Shown one piece after another: positions 1-8,172 of a stretch of 64,000 bases of DNA; the stretch's first letter is position 1, and the number at the start of each line of letters is the position of its first letter. The notes beneath the pieces were generated by a model that was not told the DNA's origin, ran no database searches, and saw nothing but the letters and a program-made list of their open reading frames with translations. The DNA is from Aureivirga marina (lineage in GTDB: Bacteria; Bacteroidota; Bacteroidia; Flavobacteriales; Flavobacteriaceae), in the NCBI RefSeq assembly GCF_015767265.1, contig NZ_JADPIB010000008.1, forward strand, positions 1 to 64,000, written 5' to 3'. Made by a program: the position numbers and the translations under genes.

Positions 1-43
1 GTGTTTGATTTCTTTTATACTATAATATATATAAGGTAGGTTT

Positions 44-330
44 GGCTTCGGCTACGCTCAACTACCGTTTTTTGTTTACTTATATTATGTAGTGAGTGAT
101 TTTTGTAAATGTTAGCTTCGGCTGTGCTCAGCTACCTTTGGACTTATATATTATAATAGGTAAAATTTCTTTTGAGGTTGGCTTTGGCTTCGCTCAGCCT
201 CCTTTAGATATATATAATAGGTATGTTTCTTCAAATATTAATTTCGGATACGCTCAGTTACTTTTATACTTATATAGTATAATAGATAGAATTTTCGGTT
301 AAGTTGGGCTTCGGCTGCGCTCAGCCATCT
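44..330. repeat. Degenerate tandem array of five GC-rich repeats in AT-rich DNA
   Basis: Five copies of a core close to GGCTTCGGCTNCGCTCAGCC lie at about 44-66, 111-136, 178-202, 240-261 and 306-327. The shared hexamer CGCTCA (TGCTCA in the second copy) falls at 55, 125, 191, 251 and 318, so the period is 60-70 bp. The stretches between cores also resemble each other: TATA-rich and ending near TATAATAGGTA. This makes the element a repeated unit of about 66 bp, not a CRISPR with unrelated spacers. The core is far richer in GC than its surroundings and resembles short GAGCGNAG-CGAAG-type repeats I associate with flavobacterial genomes (from memory, not checked). The array may continue to the left of the window, since 11-43 looks like the tail of another unit. 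Confidence 0.75.
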
Positions 331-378
331 TTTTTATTTACCTATATAATATATAGTATATAATTTTGTTTGGAAAAC

Positions 379-481
379 GATGCGTTAGGGATTGTAGCGG
401 CATCCTTTTGCTGCTTTTAAATTTGCAGCAAAAGATATAGCGAAAAGCCCGACCCGAAGTTTTACGGAGGGGAACGCCCTA
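379..481 (+). ncRNA. Candidate structured RNA, possibly Flavo-1-like
   Basis: GCGTT (382-386) can pair with AACGC (473-477) and close a domain of about 95 nt. Inside it, CTTTTGCTGC (405-414) and GCAGCAAAAG (425-434) form a perfect 10-bp hairpin with a 10-nt loop. The 3' part contains AAAGCCCGACCCG and GGAACGCCC. GC content is well above the surroundings, and there is no open reading frame. The layout recalls a structured element found repeatedly in flavobacterial intergenic regions and may be the Rfam Flavo-1 motif. That assignment is from memory, and the strand is inferred from the hairpin and the downstream conserved segment. It lies beyond the 3' end of the minus-strand operon, so a terminator-like role or a DNA-level repeat cannot be excluded. 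Confidence 0.5.
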
Positions 482-487
482 AAAAGA

Positions 488-1531
488 TTATTTAAAGATG
501 GATAAATCTAAATTCAAATTCGATTCTGAATAATTCTGAGGAGAATTAAAATTGAGGTTGTCTAAATTTATTTTTTTTAGGTTAGATTGTTTTATAAAAT
601 GAAACATTTCTCTTTGGTGAAGAAAATTACCAAGATATTCTTGTTCTTGTTGATTTGGTGTAGGAATTAGGATTGCATTTTTGTTTAATTTATACAAATC
701 CATAATAGAACTATATCCTGCTCTACATATAATAAGGTTGCTTTGGTTGATTTCTTTTTCTAAATCTTTTGAGAGAAGAAAATCTTTGCAAATAAAATTT
801 GGATTAATTTGAGTTATTTGATTTTCTTTTGTGATTATACCTTTTATTAATAGAACTTTCTTTTTGGTGTTTTGAAATTTATCAATTAACATTTTCTCCA
901 AATAAGTTCTCTGTGGTTCTGGACCAGAAAGAATAATTAGAATATCATTTTTAATTGGTAATGTTTGTTTTTGAAATCGACTTAAAATTCCAATAAATTT
1001 TTGATTTAAATTTTTATTGGAAAAGCTCAATTTTCCAGATATTTTAATTTTTTCATCATCAGGAATCCAACATTCATCAAACTTTTGAATGATGTTTTGG
1101 TGAAAAAATGTTGTAATTGGCGTTGTAATACCAGAAATGACGGTAGTTTGATGTGTGACGTAAATGGAAGGAATGCTAGAATGTCGAATTCCAAAACGAT
1201 TATCAGAAATAATTCCTTTTATATTTTCTTTTTGGATTATTTCTTCGACAAGTTTTTTTTCCTGTTGAACAGCTTTCCAGATGTGTGGTATTTTTAATAA
1301 TAAATGAAGATTAAAAAAAAAGCTGTTTTTAGCATATGTAATATTATAAGGAGGAAGTTTGTAAGATTTTAAATTTGGAAATTCTTTTTGAAGAAGTTTT
1401 AAAGCATTTCCGTCACTTGCAAGAATTGGTTCAAAATTGTTTTCAAGAAGGTGATTGATAATAGGGACACACCTAGAAGCGTGTCCCAAACCCCAATTTA
1501 ATGGAGCAATCAATATTTTTTTATAAGTCAA
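488..1531 (-). CDS. MurG-like glycosyltransferase (GT28 / Glyco_trans_1_3 type)
   Basis: The 347-residue protein has the two-domain layout of GT-B glycosyltransferases related to MurG. The N-terminus reads APLNWGLGHASRCVPI, a nucleotide-sugar glycosyltransferase start with the GLGHASR glycine/histidine loop. The C-terminal domain has ICRAGYSSIMDLYKLNK followed by an NQQEQEYLG stretch, like the donor-binding region of MurG (the SRAGxxT..E and Q motifs). The acceptor is unknown; transfer of an activated hexose or HexNAc to a lipid or cell-envelope glycan is the family role. Its ATG overlaps the purD stop by 11 bp, so it is very probably translated with purD as the last gene of the polysaccharide operon. 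It is not MurG itself, because the sequence is diverged and lies outside a dcw cluster. Confidence 0.8.
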   Translation of the reverse strand: MTYKKILIAPLNWGLGHASRCVPIINHLLENNFEPILASDGNALKLLQKEFPNLKSYKLPPYNITYAKNSFFFNLHLLLKIPHIWKAVQQEKKLVEEIIQKENIKGIISDNRFGIRHSSIPSIYVTHQTTVISGITTPITTFFHQNIIQKFDECWIPDDEKIKISGKLSFSNKNLNQKFIGILSRFQKQTLPIKNDILIILSGPEPQRTYLEKMLIDKFQNTKKKVLLIKGIITKENQITQINPNFICKDFLLSKDLEKEINQSNLIICRAGYSSIMDLYKLNKNAILIPTPNQQEQEYLGNFLHQREMFHFIKQSNLKKINLDNLNFNSPQNYSESNLNLDLSIFK

Positions 1532-2792
1532 AACCTATATCTTTTCTATAATAGATTCCATCGAAGTTGATTTCATTCGCATTTTCATACGATTTCTCTA
1601 AAGCTTCTTTAAAATCGTTTCCATAAGCAGAAACAGCGATTACACGTCCTCCGTTTGTAAGAATTTTATCGCCGTCTAATTTTGTTCCTGCATGAAAAGC
1701 CATACAATATCTTGTATTTTCAAGTCCAGAAATCTCCTTTCCTTTTTCGTAAGCTTCAGGATATCCACCAGAAACAAGCATTACAGTAGTTGCACTTTTT
1801 GGGACAAATTGGATAGTTGCAGAATCTAAAGTTCCATTTGCAGTTTTTTCTAATAATTCTACAAAATCAGATTGAATTCTTGGCATTACAACTTCAGTTT
1901 CTGGATCTCCCATTCTACAGTTATACTCAATTACTTTAGGTTCATCACCTACTTTAATTAAACCAAAGAAAACGAAACCTTTGTATGGAAGATTATCTTT
2001 TTGTAATCCTTCAATTGTAGGTTTGATTACTTGATTTTCTACTTTTTCTAAGAAAGCATCATCTGCAAAAGGTACAGGAGAAACTGCTCCCATTCCACCA
2101 GTATTTAATCCAGTATCACCTTCACCAATTCTTTTATAATCTTTCGCATTTGGAAGAGTTACATAGTTTTTACCATCTGTAAGAACGAAGCAACTCATTT
2201 CAATTCCTTCTAAAAATTCTTCGATAACAACTTTAGCACTTGCATCTCCAAATTTTTGATTCGAAAGCATTTCTTTTAATTCTTTTTTTGCTTCTTCTAA
2301 ATCATTTAAGATTAAAACACCTTTTCCAGCAGCTAAACCATCTGCTTTTAAAACATAAGGAGCATTTAAAGTTTCCAAGAATTTATATCCATCTTCTAAA
2401 GTATCAGCAGTGAAGCTTTCGTATGCAGCAGTTGGAATATTATGACGTATCATAAATTCTTTTGCAAATTCTTTACTTCCTTCCAATTGTGCAGCCTCTT
2501 TTTGAGGCCCGATAACTTTTACATCTTTTAAATCTTCGTCTGCTAAAAAGAAATCGTGCACTCCAGCAACAAGAGGAGCTTCTGGTCCTACTACTACAAG
2601 AGAAATATTATTTTCTAAAACTGTATTTTTTACAGCTTGAAAATCTTCTGGATTAATTGCAATATTTTTTCCAAGTTTTGCAGTTCCTGCATTTCCTGGA
2701 GCGATAAAAAGTTCTTCTACTTTTGGGCTTTGCATGATTTTCCATGCAATTGCGTGCTCTCTTCCTCCAGAACCTAAAATTAAAATATTCAT
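1521..2792 (-). CDS. purD: Phosphoribosylamine-glycine ligase
   Basis: This is GAR synthetase, step 2 of de novo purine synthesis: ATP-dependent joining of glycine to 5-phosphoribosylamine in the cytosol. The 423-residue protein starts MNILILGSGGREHA, the classic PurD N-terminus. It continues with the ATP-grasp domain (ADGLAAGKGV, NCRMGDPETEVV) and a C-terminal rudimentary hybrid domain. An upstream in-frame ATG would add 17 low-complexity residues (KTTTQNNTT) and run toward the preceding gene, so the ATG at 2792 is preferred. The gene sits 25 bp after the sugar transferase gene and overlaps the following glycosyltransferase, so a purine gene appears to be co-transcribed with polysaccharide genes. 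Length is normal for the family (about 420-430). Confidence 0.96.
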   Translation of the reverse strand: MNILILGSGGREHAIAWKIMQSPKVEELFIAPGNAGTAKLGKNIAINPEDFQAVKNTVLENNISLVVVGPEAPLVAGVHDFFLADEDLKDVKVIGPQKEAAQLEGSKEFAKEFMIRHNIPTAAYESFTADTLEDGYKFLETLNAPYVLKADGLAAGKGVLILNDLEEAKKELKEMLSNQKFGDASAKVVIEEFLEGIEMSCFVLTDGKNYVTLPNAKDYKRIGEGDTGLNTGGMGAVSPVPFADDAFLEKVENQVIKPTIEGLQKDNLPYKGFVFFGLIKVGDEPKVIEYNCRMGDPETEVVMPRIQSDFVELLEKTANGTLDSATIQFVPKSATTVMLVSGGYPEAYEKGKEISGLENTRYCMAFHAGTKLDGDKILTNGGRVIAVSAYGNDFKEALEKSYENANEINFDGIYYRKDIGFDL

Positions 2793-2817
2793 TGTTGTGT
2801 TGTTTTGTGTTGTTGTT

Positions 2818-4170
2818 TTAGTATGCTTTATCTTCGCCTTCAATTGCGTTTGTAATTGTTAGCAAAATTATTTTTAAATCTAATAAAAAAGACCAATTTT
2901 CAATGTAAAAAATATCTAAACGAACACGATTATCAATATCGTGTTTAGTTTCAATTTCTCCACGATATCCTCTTACTTGTGCAAGTCCTGTAATTCCTGG
3001 TTTTACAAAATGTCGAACCATATATTTATTTACAGTTTTACTATATTCTTTTGTTTGACGAACCATATGTGGTCTTGGACCAACGATGCTCATATCACCT
3101 TTAAGGACATTAAAAAATTGCGGAAGTTCATCGATACTTGTTTTTCGCATAAAATTACCAATTTTAGTAATTCGAGCATCACCACGAGTTGCTTGCTTTA
3201 AATCCGAATCGTTGTTTACTTTCATGGAACGAAATTTATAACATTCGAAAGTAGAACCATTCAATCCATCGCGAGTTTGTTTGAAAAATACTTTTCCTTT
3301 AGATTCTAATTTAATTAAAATTGCAAGAATTGGAATTAACCAAGAAAGTACAAAAACAATTACTGCTAAAGAAAAAAGAATATCGAATAAACGTTTTAAA
3401 CCTTTATTAAAAGAATTATCAAATGGTAGGATTCTACGAGAAAGAATTGGGATATAATCATAGTATTCCAGAACAGTTTTATGCAGCATTTTAGTTGCAT
3501 CAGGAACAAATTTCACGTGCACTAGATTATTATCACCAAAATCGACAATTTTTTCAGCCATTTCAGGAGTTAAACTTGAAATAGAACAATAAATTTCGTC
3601 AATCTTATTTTCAATAACATAATCAAAGCTATCATTTATTTTTCCCAAAAAATTCTTTTTATTCTTTTTATTAGAATCAGAAAAAAAACCTTGGTATCTA
3701 TAACCATATTCTGCTTTTTTATTGAAAAAATCTTTCAGTAAGTCAACACTTTGATTTTCTCCAATGATGATTACTTTACGAATATTTCCACCTTCAATTC
3801 TATATTTTTTAAGAGCATATATATAGAGATAAGTGAAAATAAACTGAATGGAATAAGTTAAAAATAGAACATTAATATTTTGTTCTACATTGATGAATTT
3901 ATTTCGGATTCCATAATAACCAAAAAACAAAAAGCTAAATACAAAAGCATGTTTCAAAAAATTAAACATGACAATAGAAAGCTTTGAAAATCTTCGAATT
4001 TTATATATTTTAAAAACAAGAGAAAGATAGAGCCAACCTAAGTTATAAACGATAACAGATTGGAAATTCCAATAATTATCTTTTATCAGCAGATAAAAGC
4101 ACATATTTAAAATAAGTAAATGACTTATAATAAAAATAGGTATAATAAATATGGAGTATCTCTTATTCAC
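2818..4170 (-). CDS. Polyprenyl-phosphate sugar-1-phosphate transferase (WcaJ/WbaP-type initiator)
   Basis: This is the integral-membrane enzyme that starts polysaccharide repeat synthesis by moving a sugar-1-phosphate from UDP-sugar to undecaprenyl phosphate. The 450-residue protein has about four N-terminal membrane helices (1-120), a Rossmann-like middle region (about 130-240) and a C-terminal catalytic domain from about 258. That domain carries KRLFDILFS, a helix with the family Pro, KFRSM (312-316), TSIDELPQ (344-351) and GPRPHM (364-369). These match the exopolysaccharide glycosylphosphotransferase family (PF13727 plus PF02397). It is followed after 25 bp by purD and preceded by a GT2 gene. 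Whether the sugar is glucose, galactose or a deoxy-HexNAc cannot be read from sequence. Confidence 0.92.
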   Translation of the reverse strand: MNKRYSIFIIPIFIISHLLILNMCFYLLIKDNYWNFQSVIVYNLGWLYLSLVFKIYKIRRFSKLSIVMFNFLKHAFVFSFLFFGYYGIRNKFINVEQNINVLFLTYSIQFIFTYLYIYALKKYRIEGGNIRKVIIIGENQSVDLLKDFFNKKAEYGYRYQGFFSDSNKKNKKNFLGKINDSFDYVIENKIDEIYCSISSLTPEMAEKIVDFGDNNLVHVKFVPDATKMLHKTVLEYYDYIPILSRRILPFDNSFNKGLKRLFDILFSLAVIVFVLSWLIPILAILIKLESKGKVFFKQTRDGLNGSTFECYKFRSMKVNNDSDLKQATRGDARITKIGNFMRKTSIDELPQFFNVLKGDMSIVGPRPHMVRQTKEYSKTVNKYMVRHFVKPGITGLAQVRGYRGEIETKHDIDNRVRLDIFYIENWSFLLDLKIILLTITNAIEGEDKAY

Positions 4171-4196
4171 AATATTATTTTAAAGGGTTTGAAATT

Positions 4197-4958
4197 TTAT
4201 TTCCATTTGCAAAAGTACTGAAAAGCAGATTTTATATGTGCTAGAAAAAGAGATAAATTTTTCGAAGAAGCTCTTTCATAATAATGATAAATTGGAGTAT
4301 CAGGACTAAACATTACTGTATAGCCATGTTTGTAAACTTCTTTGCAAATATCTATATCTTCTAAATACATAAAATATCTAGGATCAAAACCTTTTAATTC
4401 TTTAAATACATTGGTTTTGAAAAGTTGAAAACATCCTAAAACATAATCTACTTGACTAATTTTGTTAATATCTAAATCTAAATACTCTTCTTTTTCAATT
4501 CTTTTTTGAAAAAATCTTTTAAACGGTCCAGTTCTTCGAATAATTAAATCAAAAACTGTTGGAAATTTTCGAATAGAAGGTTGTAGATCTCCATTTGGAT
4601 ATAAAACTTTTGGACCTAAAACACCAACTTTTTCATTTTTTTGAAGTTTTTGAATCATTTTTTCAAAGACAAAAGCATCAAAATAAACATCTGGATTTAA
4701 GATTAAATGAAAATCGGATGTTAATTGGTTTAGTATATAATTATGTCCATTACCAAATCCTAGATTTTTTCCAGTATAAATGTAGTTAATTTTTGGGTGA
4801 TTAAATTTCCCTTCAAAAATTTTTGTTGGGGAATTATCAACTAAATAAAGTACGGAAGCATTTTCAACATTTAAAAAGCTTTCGATTGCTTTATTTAATT
4901 TTTCAAGATTGTTATTATATAAGACAATTGTAGCGGAAACGCTAAATTTTTCCTTCAT
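4197..4958 (-). CDS. Family 2 glycosyltransferase
   Basis: This cytosolic or membrane-associated inverting glycosyltransferase has a GT-A fold and 253 residues. Visible motifs are ATIVLYNNN at the start of the nucleotide-binding fold, LVDNSP (39-44), KNLGFGNGHN (64-73) and LNPDVYF (87-93, the DXD metal site as DV). A later FDPRYFMYLEDIDICK stretch carries the conserved ED of rhamnosyltransferase-like GT2 proteins. These features resemble the WcaA/RfbF rhamnosyltransferase-like group. A rhamnose donor would fit the dTDP-L-rhamnose genes at 46683-49988, but this is inference. Its start overlaps the end of the Wzy-like gene by 17 bp, so the two are translationally coupled. Confidence 0.9.
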   Translation of the reverse strand: MKEKFSVSATIVLYNNNLEKLNKAIESFLNVENASVLYLVDNSPTKIFEGKFNHPKINYIYTGKNLGFGNGHNYILNQLTSDFHLILNPDVYFDAFVFEKMIQKLQKNEKVGVLGPKVLYPNGDLQPSIRKFPTVFDLIIRRTGPFKRFFQKRIEKEEYLDLDINKISQVDYVLGCFQLFKTNVFKELKGFDPRYFMYLEDIDICKEVYKHGYTVMFSPDTPIYHYYERASSKNLSLFLAHIKSAFQYFCKWK

Positions 4959-6192
4959 TTTGGATTAGTTTGATAAAAAGTGTACTAAAAAATGCGTAAA
5001 AAACTACTCCGTGATTTCTTACTAAAACATTTTCTACAAAAAAGCTAACAGACACCATGATTAAAAAGCATGCAAATAAAACATTATGATTTGAGAATGC
5101 CAATCGATATTGAAAAATTAGAGCAATTATAAATAAAAGTAATCCAAAAATTCCGGTTATGACAGCATAATGAAAATAGTTATTGTGTGTATTGTAAGTG
5201 CTGTCCGTATAAACATTTGTATCAAATTTAGTATAACAATTATTTAGTTCTTTCTGTGCATCTCCAATTCCTACACCAAACAACCAATTATTAGAAAACA
5301 CAGCTGTTGCACAATTCATGATTCCGAAACGGATATTAACAGAATTATGAAAATCTCCAACAGGAGGCTCAAATTTTGTAGCTTTTATTTCATCGATAAA
5401 TCGAGATTTTAAAAAAGGGATTTTATAAATTCCTGTTATAGCTAAACCGATAAAAACAACAATACTAACAAATTTTATTTTCCATGATTTTAATAATGAA
5501 AATAAAAAATATAGCATTGCTAAAAGAAAAGCGATGATAGAAATTTTTGCAGAAGAAGCAACAGAAACAAAAGTTAAAACTCCAACAGATATTAATAAAA
5601 GTAAAATGTGGTAAAACTTAAGAGATTTAAAGTTTTTGTATAAAAAGTGTAAAGCAATAATAACTGCAAATAAAAACCATAAGGATAAATAACTTGGATG
5701 AAACTTCATATAATCCAACTTAAATATTAAATTTCTAAATGGTAAATTATAAAATTGTGCTTCGGAAATGCTTCTGAATAAATTATATTTATAAAATTGA
5801 GAAATAATATAAATTCCTTGAATTGTACAAGCTGTAAGATAGGATAATGAAATATATTTAAAATGTTTTTTCGCGATATTTCCCCCAAAAAGGAGCAAAA
5901 TAATAGGAAAAAGCAAAATTGGTACACTTGTTTGTAATTCTTTTACACCTTCTTTAATATCTGATGTATATAGTAAACTAATAATAGAATACAGATAAAA
6001 ACCAGATAAAATCAAGATATATTTATAATTTTCCTTTACAATTTTTCTTTTTAAATAGATAAAAGTTCCAACAGTAACTAAAGAAAATAGAATAATTGAA
6101 ATCGATGATAAAGCATTCTTGTATATAGGAAAAAAGGACACAATTATTAAAAATAAGATGTCGTATCTTTTTTCTTTCAGTATTTCTTTCAT
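4942..6192 (-). CDS. Wzy/WaaL-like O-antigen polymerase or ligase
   Basis: The 416-residue polytopic membrane protein has about ten to twelve hydrophobic helices and one large exported loop (roughly 270-340). That loop contains RFGIMNCATAVF, NNWLFGVGIGDAQ and YNTHNNYFHY, the pattern of the Wzy_C / O-antigen ligase superfamily, where the conserved loop with an NNxx histidine acts on undecaprenyl-diphosphate-linked glycans. Polymerase and ligase cannot be separated by sequence. Genome context as the only such protein in this operon favours the polymerase of the locus. A second protein of the same superfamily is encoded at 51116-52441. It overlaps the downstream GT2 gene and follows the GT4 gene by 14 bp. 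Confidence 0.85.
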   Translation of the reverse strand: MKEILKEKRYDILFLIIVSFFPIYKNALSSISIILFSLVTVGTFIYLKRKIVKENYKYILILSGFYLYSIISLLYTSDIKEGVKELQTSVPILLFPIILLLFGGNIAKKHFKYISLSYLTACTIQGIYIISQFYKYNLFRSISEAQFYNLPFRNLIFKLDYMKFHPSYLSLWFLFAVIIALHFLYKNFKSLKFYHILLLLISVGVLTFVSVASSAKISIIAFLLAMLYFLFSLLKSWKIKFVSIVVFIGLAITGIYKIPFLKSRFIDEIKATKFEPPVGDFHNSVNIRFGIMNCATAVFSNNWLFGVGIGDAQKELNNCYTKFDTNVYTDSTYNTHNNYFHYAVITGIFGLLLFIIALIFQYRLAFSNHNVLFACFLIMVSVSFFVENVLVRNHGVVFYAFFSTLFIKLIQNEGKI

Positions 6193-6206
6193 TATGTTAT
6201 TGTAAT

Positions 6207-7310
6207 TTATCTAATCAAATATTTTAACAAATTATCCCAACCTATCACATGTGGATTAACGATTTTTTTCGCATTATGTTTTGTGAAATTTAAGTTTTTT
6301 GAGACAAATTTTTCTAAATGATTTTTTAATTCTTCTGCTTTATATGGATTAAAAAAAGCAACCTTATCATAATCTCCCAAAGTTTCATGAGCATAAGGAA
6401 GATCTGCAAGAAAAATTGGTTTTGAAAATTCTTTAAATTCAGATATTGGCAATCCCCAAGTTTCTAATCTCGAAGGGAAAATTAAAGCATCTGAATCTTC
6501 ATATATCTCAAAAACTTTTTCTCTTGATTGTAAACCTATAAATTTTAAACCTTCTAAATGTTTATATTTTTCAATGATAAAATTTGCATAGGAATTTAAA
6601 GAAGAATCAATTGTTAACTTTATTTCTATCTTCTCTTGAAGTTCTTTATCTAATTTCTCATAAGCCTCACAAATAACTTCAAAATTCTTAAAAGATCTAG
6701 GAAAACTAGGATAAAATAATTGAATTTTATTTTTGTTTAATTCCTTAACATCTTTTGAAATTTCTTTCTTTTTATGCTCAATAGAAGGATATGCCACAAC
6801 AACATTATCTAAATTCCATTTTTTTTGAAATTCTTCTCTTAACCAATTTTGTTGTACAATTATTTTTGAGTTCTTTTTAATATTTATCCCATATAAATAA
6901 ATATAGAATAAAGAAAAAATTGCAGTTGTTTTTCCATATTTCCAATCATTTTTAGTTGGTTTGAAAAATGGAGCAGGATTATGACAATAAACAAATTGTT
7001 TTTCACAAAAAACATTAGGAGTCATATCATGCATTGAGAACCAATATTTAGGTTTTATTTCTTTCGATAATTTTTTAAAATCTGCATATTCGTATTTGAT
7101 TCTTTTAAACCAACTACTTTTGGAATCTTCAAATTCTAAATATGTTATATTTTCGGTAGAATACAGCTCTTTTTTGTGAACAAGCGCAATTATTTCATAT
7201 TTATCAGCATATAGATATGAAATTCGTTCCAAAAAATCCTGCATCACAGAAAGTGGCCCTCCTTCTGTAAAATTTATTCCAGAAACAACTATTTTGTTTG
7301 TAAAAGTCAT
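6207..7310 (-). CDS. Family 4 (GT-B) glycosyltransferase
   Basis: The 367-residue retaining glycosyltransferase is probably cytosolic-face. The N-terminal domain has VVSGINFTEGGPLSVMQDFL, the glycine-rich acceptor-side loop. The C-terminal domain contains KIQLFYPSFPRSFKNFEVI, followed by LKFIGLQSREKVFEIYEDSDALIFPSRLE. The final WGLPISEFKEFSKPIFL carries the E-x7-E-like pattern of GT4 enzymes (PF00534). The sugar donor is not identifiable. It lies between the acetyltransferase gene (30 bp upstream) and the Wzy-like gene (14 bp downstream) in a tightly packed minus-strand operon, which assigns it to synthesis of the same repeat unit. Confidence 0.88.
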   Translation of the reverse strand: MTFTNKIVVSGINFTEGGPLSVMQDFLERISYLYADKYEIIALVHKKELYSTENITYLEFEDSKSSWFKRIKYEYADFKKLSKEIKPKYWFSMHDMTPNVFCEKQFVYCHNPAPFFKPTKNDWKYGKTTAIFSLFYIYLYGINIKKNSKIIVQQNWLREEFQKKWNLDNVVVAYPSIEHKKKEISKDVKELNKNKIQLFYPSFPRSFKNFEVICEAYEKLDKELQEKIEIKLTIDSSLNSYANFIIEKYKHLEGLKFIGLQSREKVFEIYEDSDALIFPSRLETWGLPISEFKEFSKPIFLADLPYAHETLGDYDKVAFFNPYKAEELKNHLEKFVSKNLNFTKHNAKKIVNPHVIGWDNLLKYLIR

Positions 7311-7340
7311 TATTAATTAGTGTGTTCTTTTAAAATAATT

Positions 7341-7979
7341 TTAAGAAATTCTATCCCATGATTTTTTTTCATCATTATATTTTTTCAATGCTTTGGCTGG
7401 TGTTCCTGCAATGATTAAATTTTTATCAAATTTTCCTGATACAACAGAATTTGCTCCAATTATACATCCATCTCCAATAATCGTTCCTGGAAGTATACAA
7501 ACGTTCTCTGAAATCCAAACATTTTTTCCAATGTTAACTTCTTGCGGAATCACTTTTCTAAATTTTGGAGCAGAATATGGAGAATCTTGATTTTCTCCAG
7601 AATAATTTCCATGATTATGATCTGTTATTAACACATTACTTGCGATTAATGTATTATCACCAATAGTTATTTTTTTAAAAACTCCTACATGAACATTGTT
7701 ATTAACCGTAACATCATCACCAATTATTAATTCTGGTAAATTATCAACATTTTCTACTGTATGCCTCGCATATTTTTTATCCATTACTTCAAGCCTTAAC
7801 ATATTTCCTGCTGAAAAATTCTTTCCAAATTTAATATGTCTTTTTCCTATGATATATGCTGGTTGTCGAATCATCCTCACATTTGAAGGAAAAAAAAGTT
7901 TTGTAGCTACCATATCTCTTATCATACGTAAAATTCCAAGAGAATAATAACTATTAAATAATCTTTTTAGCTCGTTCAT
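7341..7979 (-). CDS. Hexapeptide-repeat acetyltransferase (WcaF/LacA-like)
   Basis: The 212-residue left-handed beta-helix acyltransferase carries imperfect hexapeptide repeats from about residue 45. Examples are IGDDVTVNNNVHVG, IGDNTLIASNVLI, IGKNVWISENVCILPG and IGDGCIIGANSVVSG. The catalytic histidine of the family is likely in LITDHNHGNY. It would O-acetylate a sugar of the exopolysaccharide using acetyl-CoA. It is the first gene of the minus-strand polysaccharide operon, with a TATATTTG promoter box 22 bp upstream at 8001-8008. The tail ends AGTPAKALKKYN, typical of the CysE/LacA/LpxA superfamily. Substrate is not predictable. Confidence 0.88.
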   Translation of the reverse strand: MNELKRLFNSYYSLGILRMIRDMVATKLFFPSNVRMIRQPAYIIGKRHIKFGKNFSAGNMLRLEVMDKKYARHTVENVDNLPELIIGDDVTVNNNVHVGVFKKITIGDNTLIASNVLITDHNHGNYSGENQDSPYSAPKFRKVIPQEVNIGKNVWISENVCILPGTIIGDGCIIGANSVVSGKFDKNLIIAGTPAKALKKYNDEKKSWDRIS

Positions 7980-8000
7980 GTACCTGTTTTGTTAAATAAG

Positions 8001-8008
8001 CAAATATA
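8001..8008 (-). promoter_or_regulatory. Promoter -7 box (TATATTTG) of the first polysaccharide operon
   Basis: The minus strand reads TATATTTGC, matching the Bacteroidota TAnnTTTG element. It lies 22 bp before the ATG at 7979 and would give a leader of about 15 nt for the 7979-488 operon. No convincing TTG at -33 is seen. Confidence 0.5.
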
Positions 8009-8115
8009 GTATATTAAAAATTTTAAAATGATAATTATCTAGTCTTAGATTCTAAAAATATCTCCAAATTTTATTATTTTAGAATATTTATAAATAGATA
8101 AAACAACAATGTATA

Positions 8116-8158
8116 AAAAACACCCTAACTCAAAAAGTAGAATTAGGATGTTTTTTTA
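8116..8158 (-). terminator. Hairpin terminator of the M1 peptidase gene
   Basis: CACCCTAA and TTAGGATG arms face each other around an A-rich loop and are flanked by A6 on the left and T7 on the right, so it can work in either direction. It lies 15 bp past the stop at 8173. Confidence 0.7.
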
Positions 8159-8172
8159 AATATTTATAAAAT

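Noticed and set aside
96-302. Open frame of 68 codons with the repeated peptide FGxAQxPLDxY
   Set aside because: It is a translation of the tandem DNA repeat with a period near a multiple of three. It has no promoter support or recognisable domain, and the frame is kept open by the repeats.
44-330. Possible CRISPR array
   Set aside because: The spacers between the cores resemble each other, the cores are degenerate and short, and no cas genes are present.
2793-2843. Upstream in-frame ATG for purD adding 17 residues
   Set aside because: The extension is low complexity (KTTTQNNTT) and overlaps the preceding gene; MNILILGSGGREHA is the conserved PurD start.
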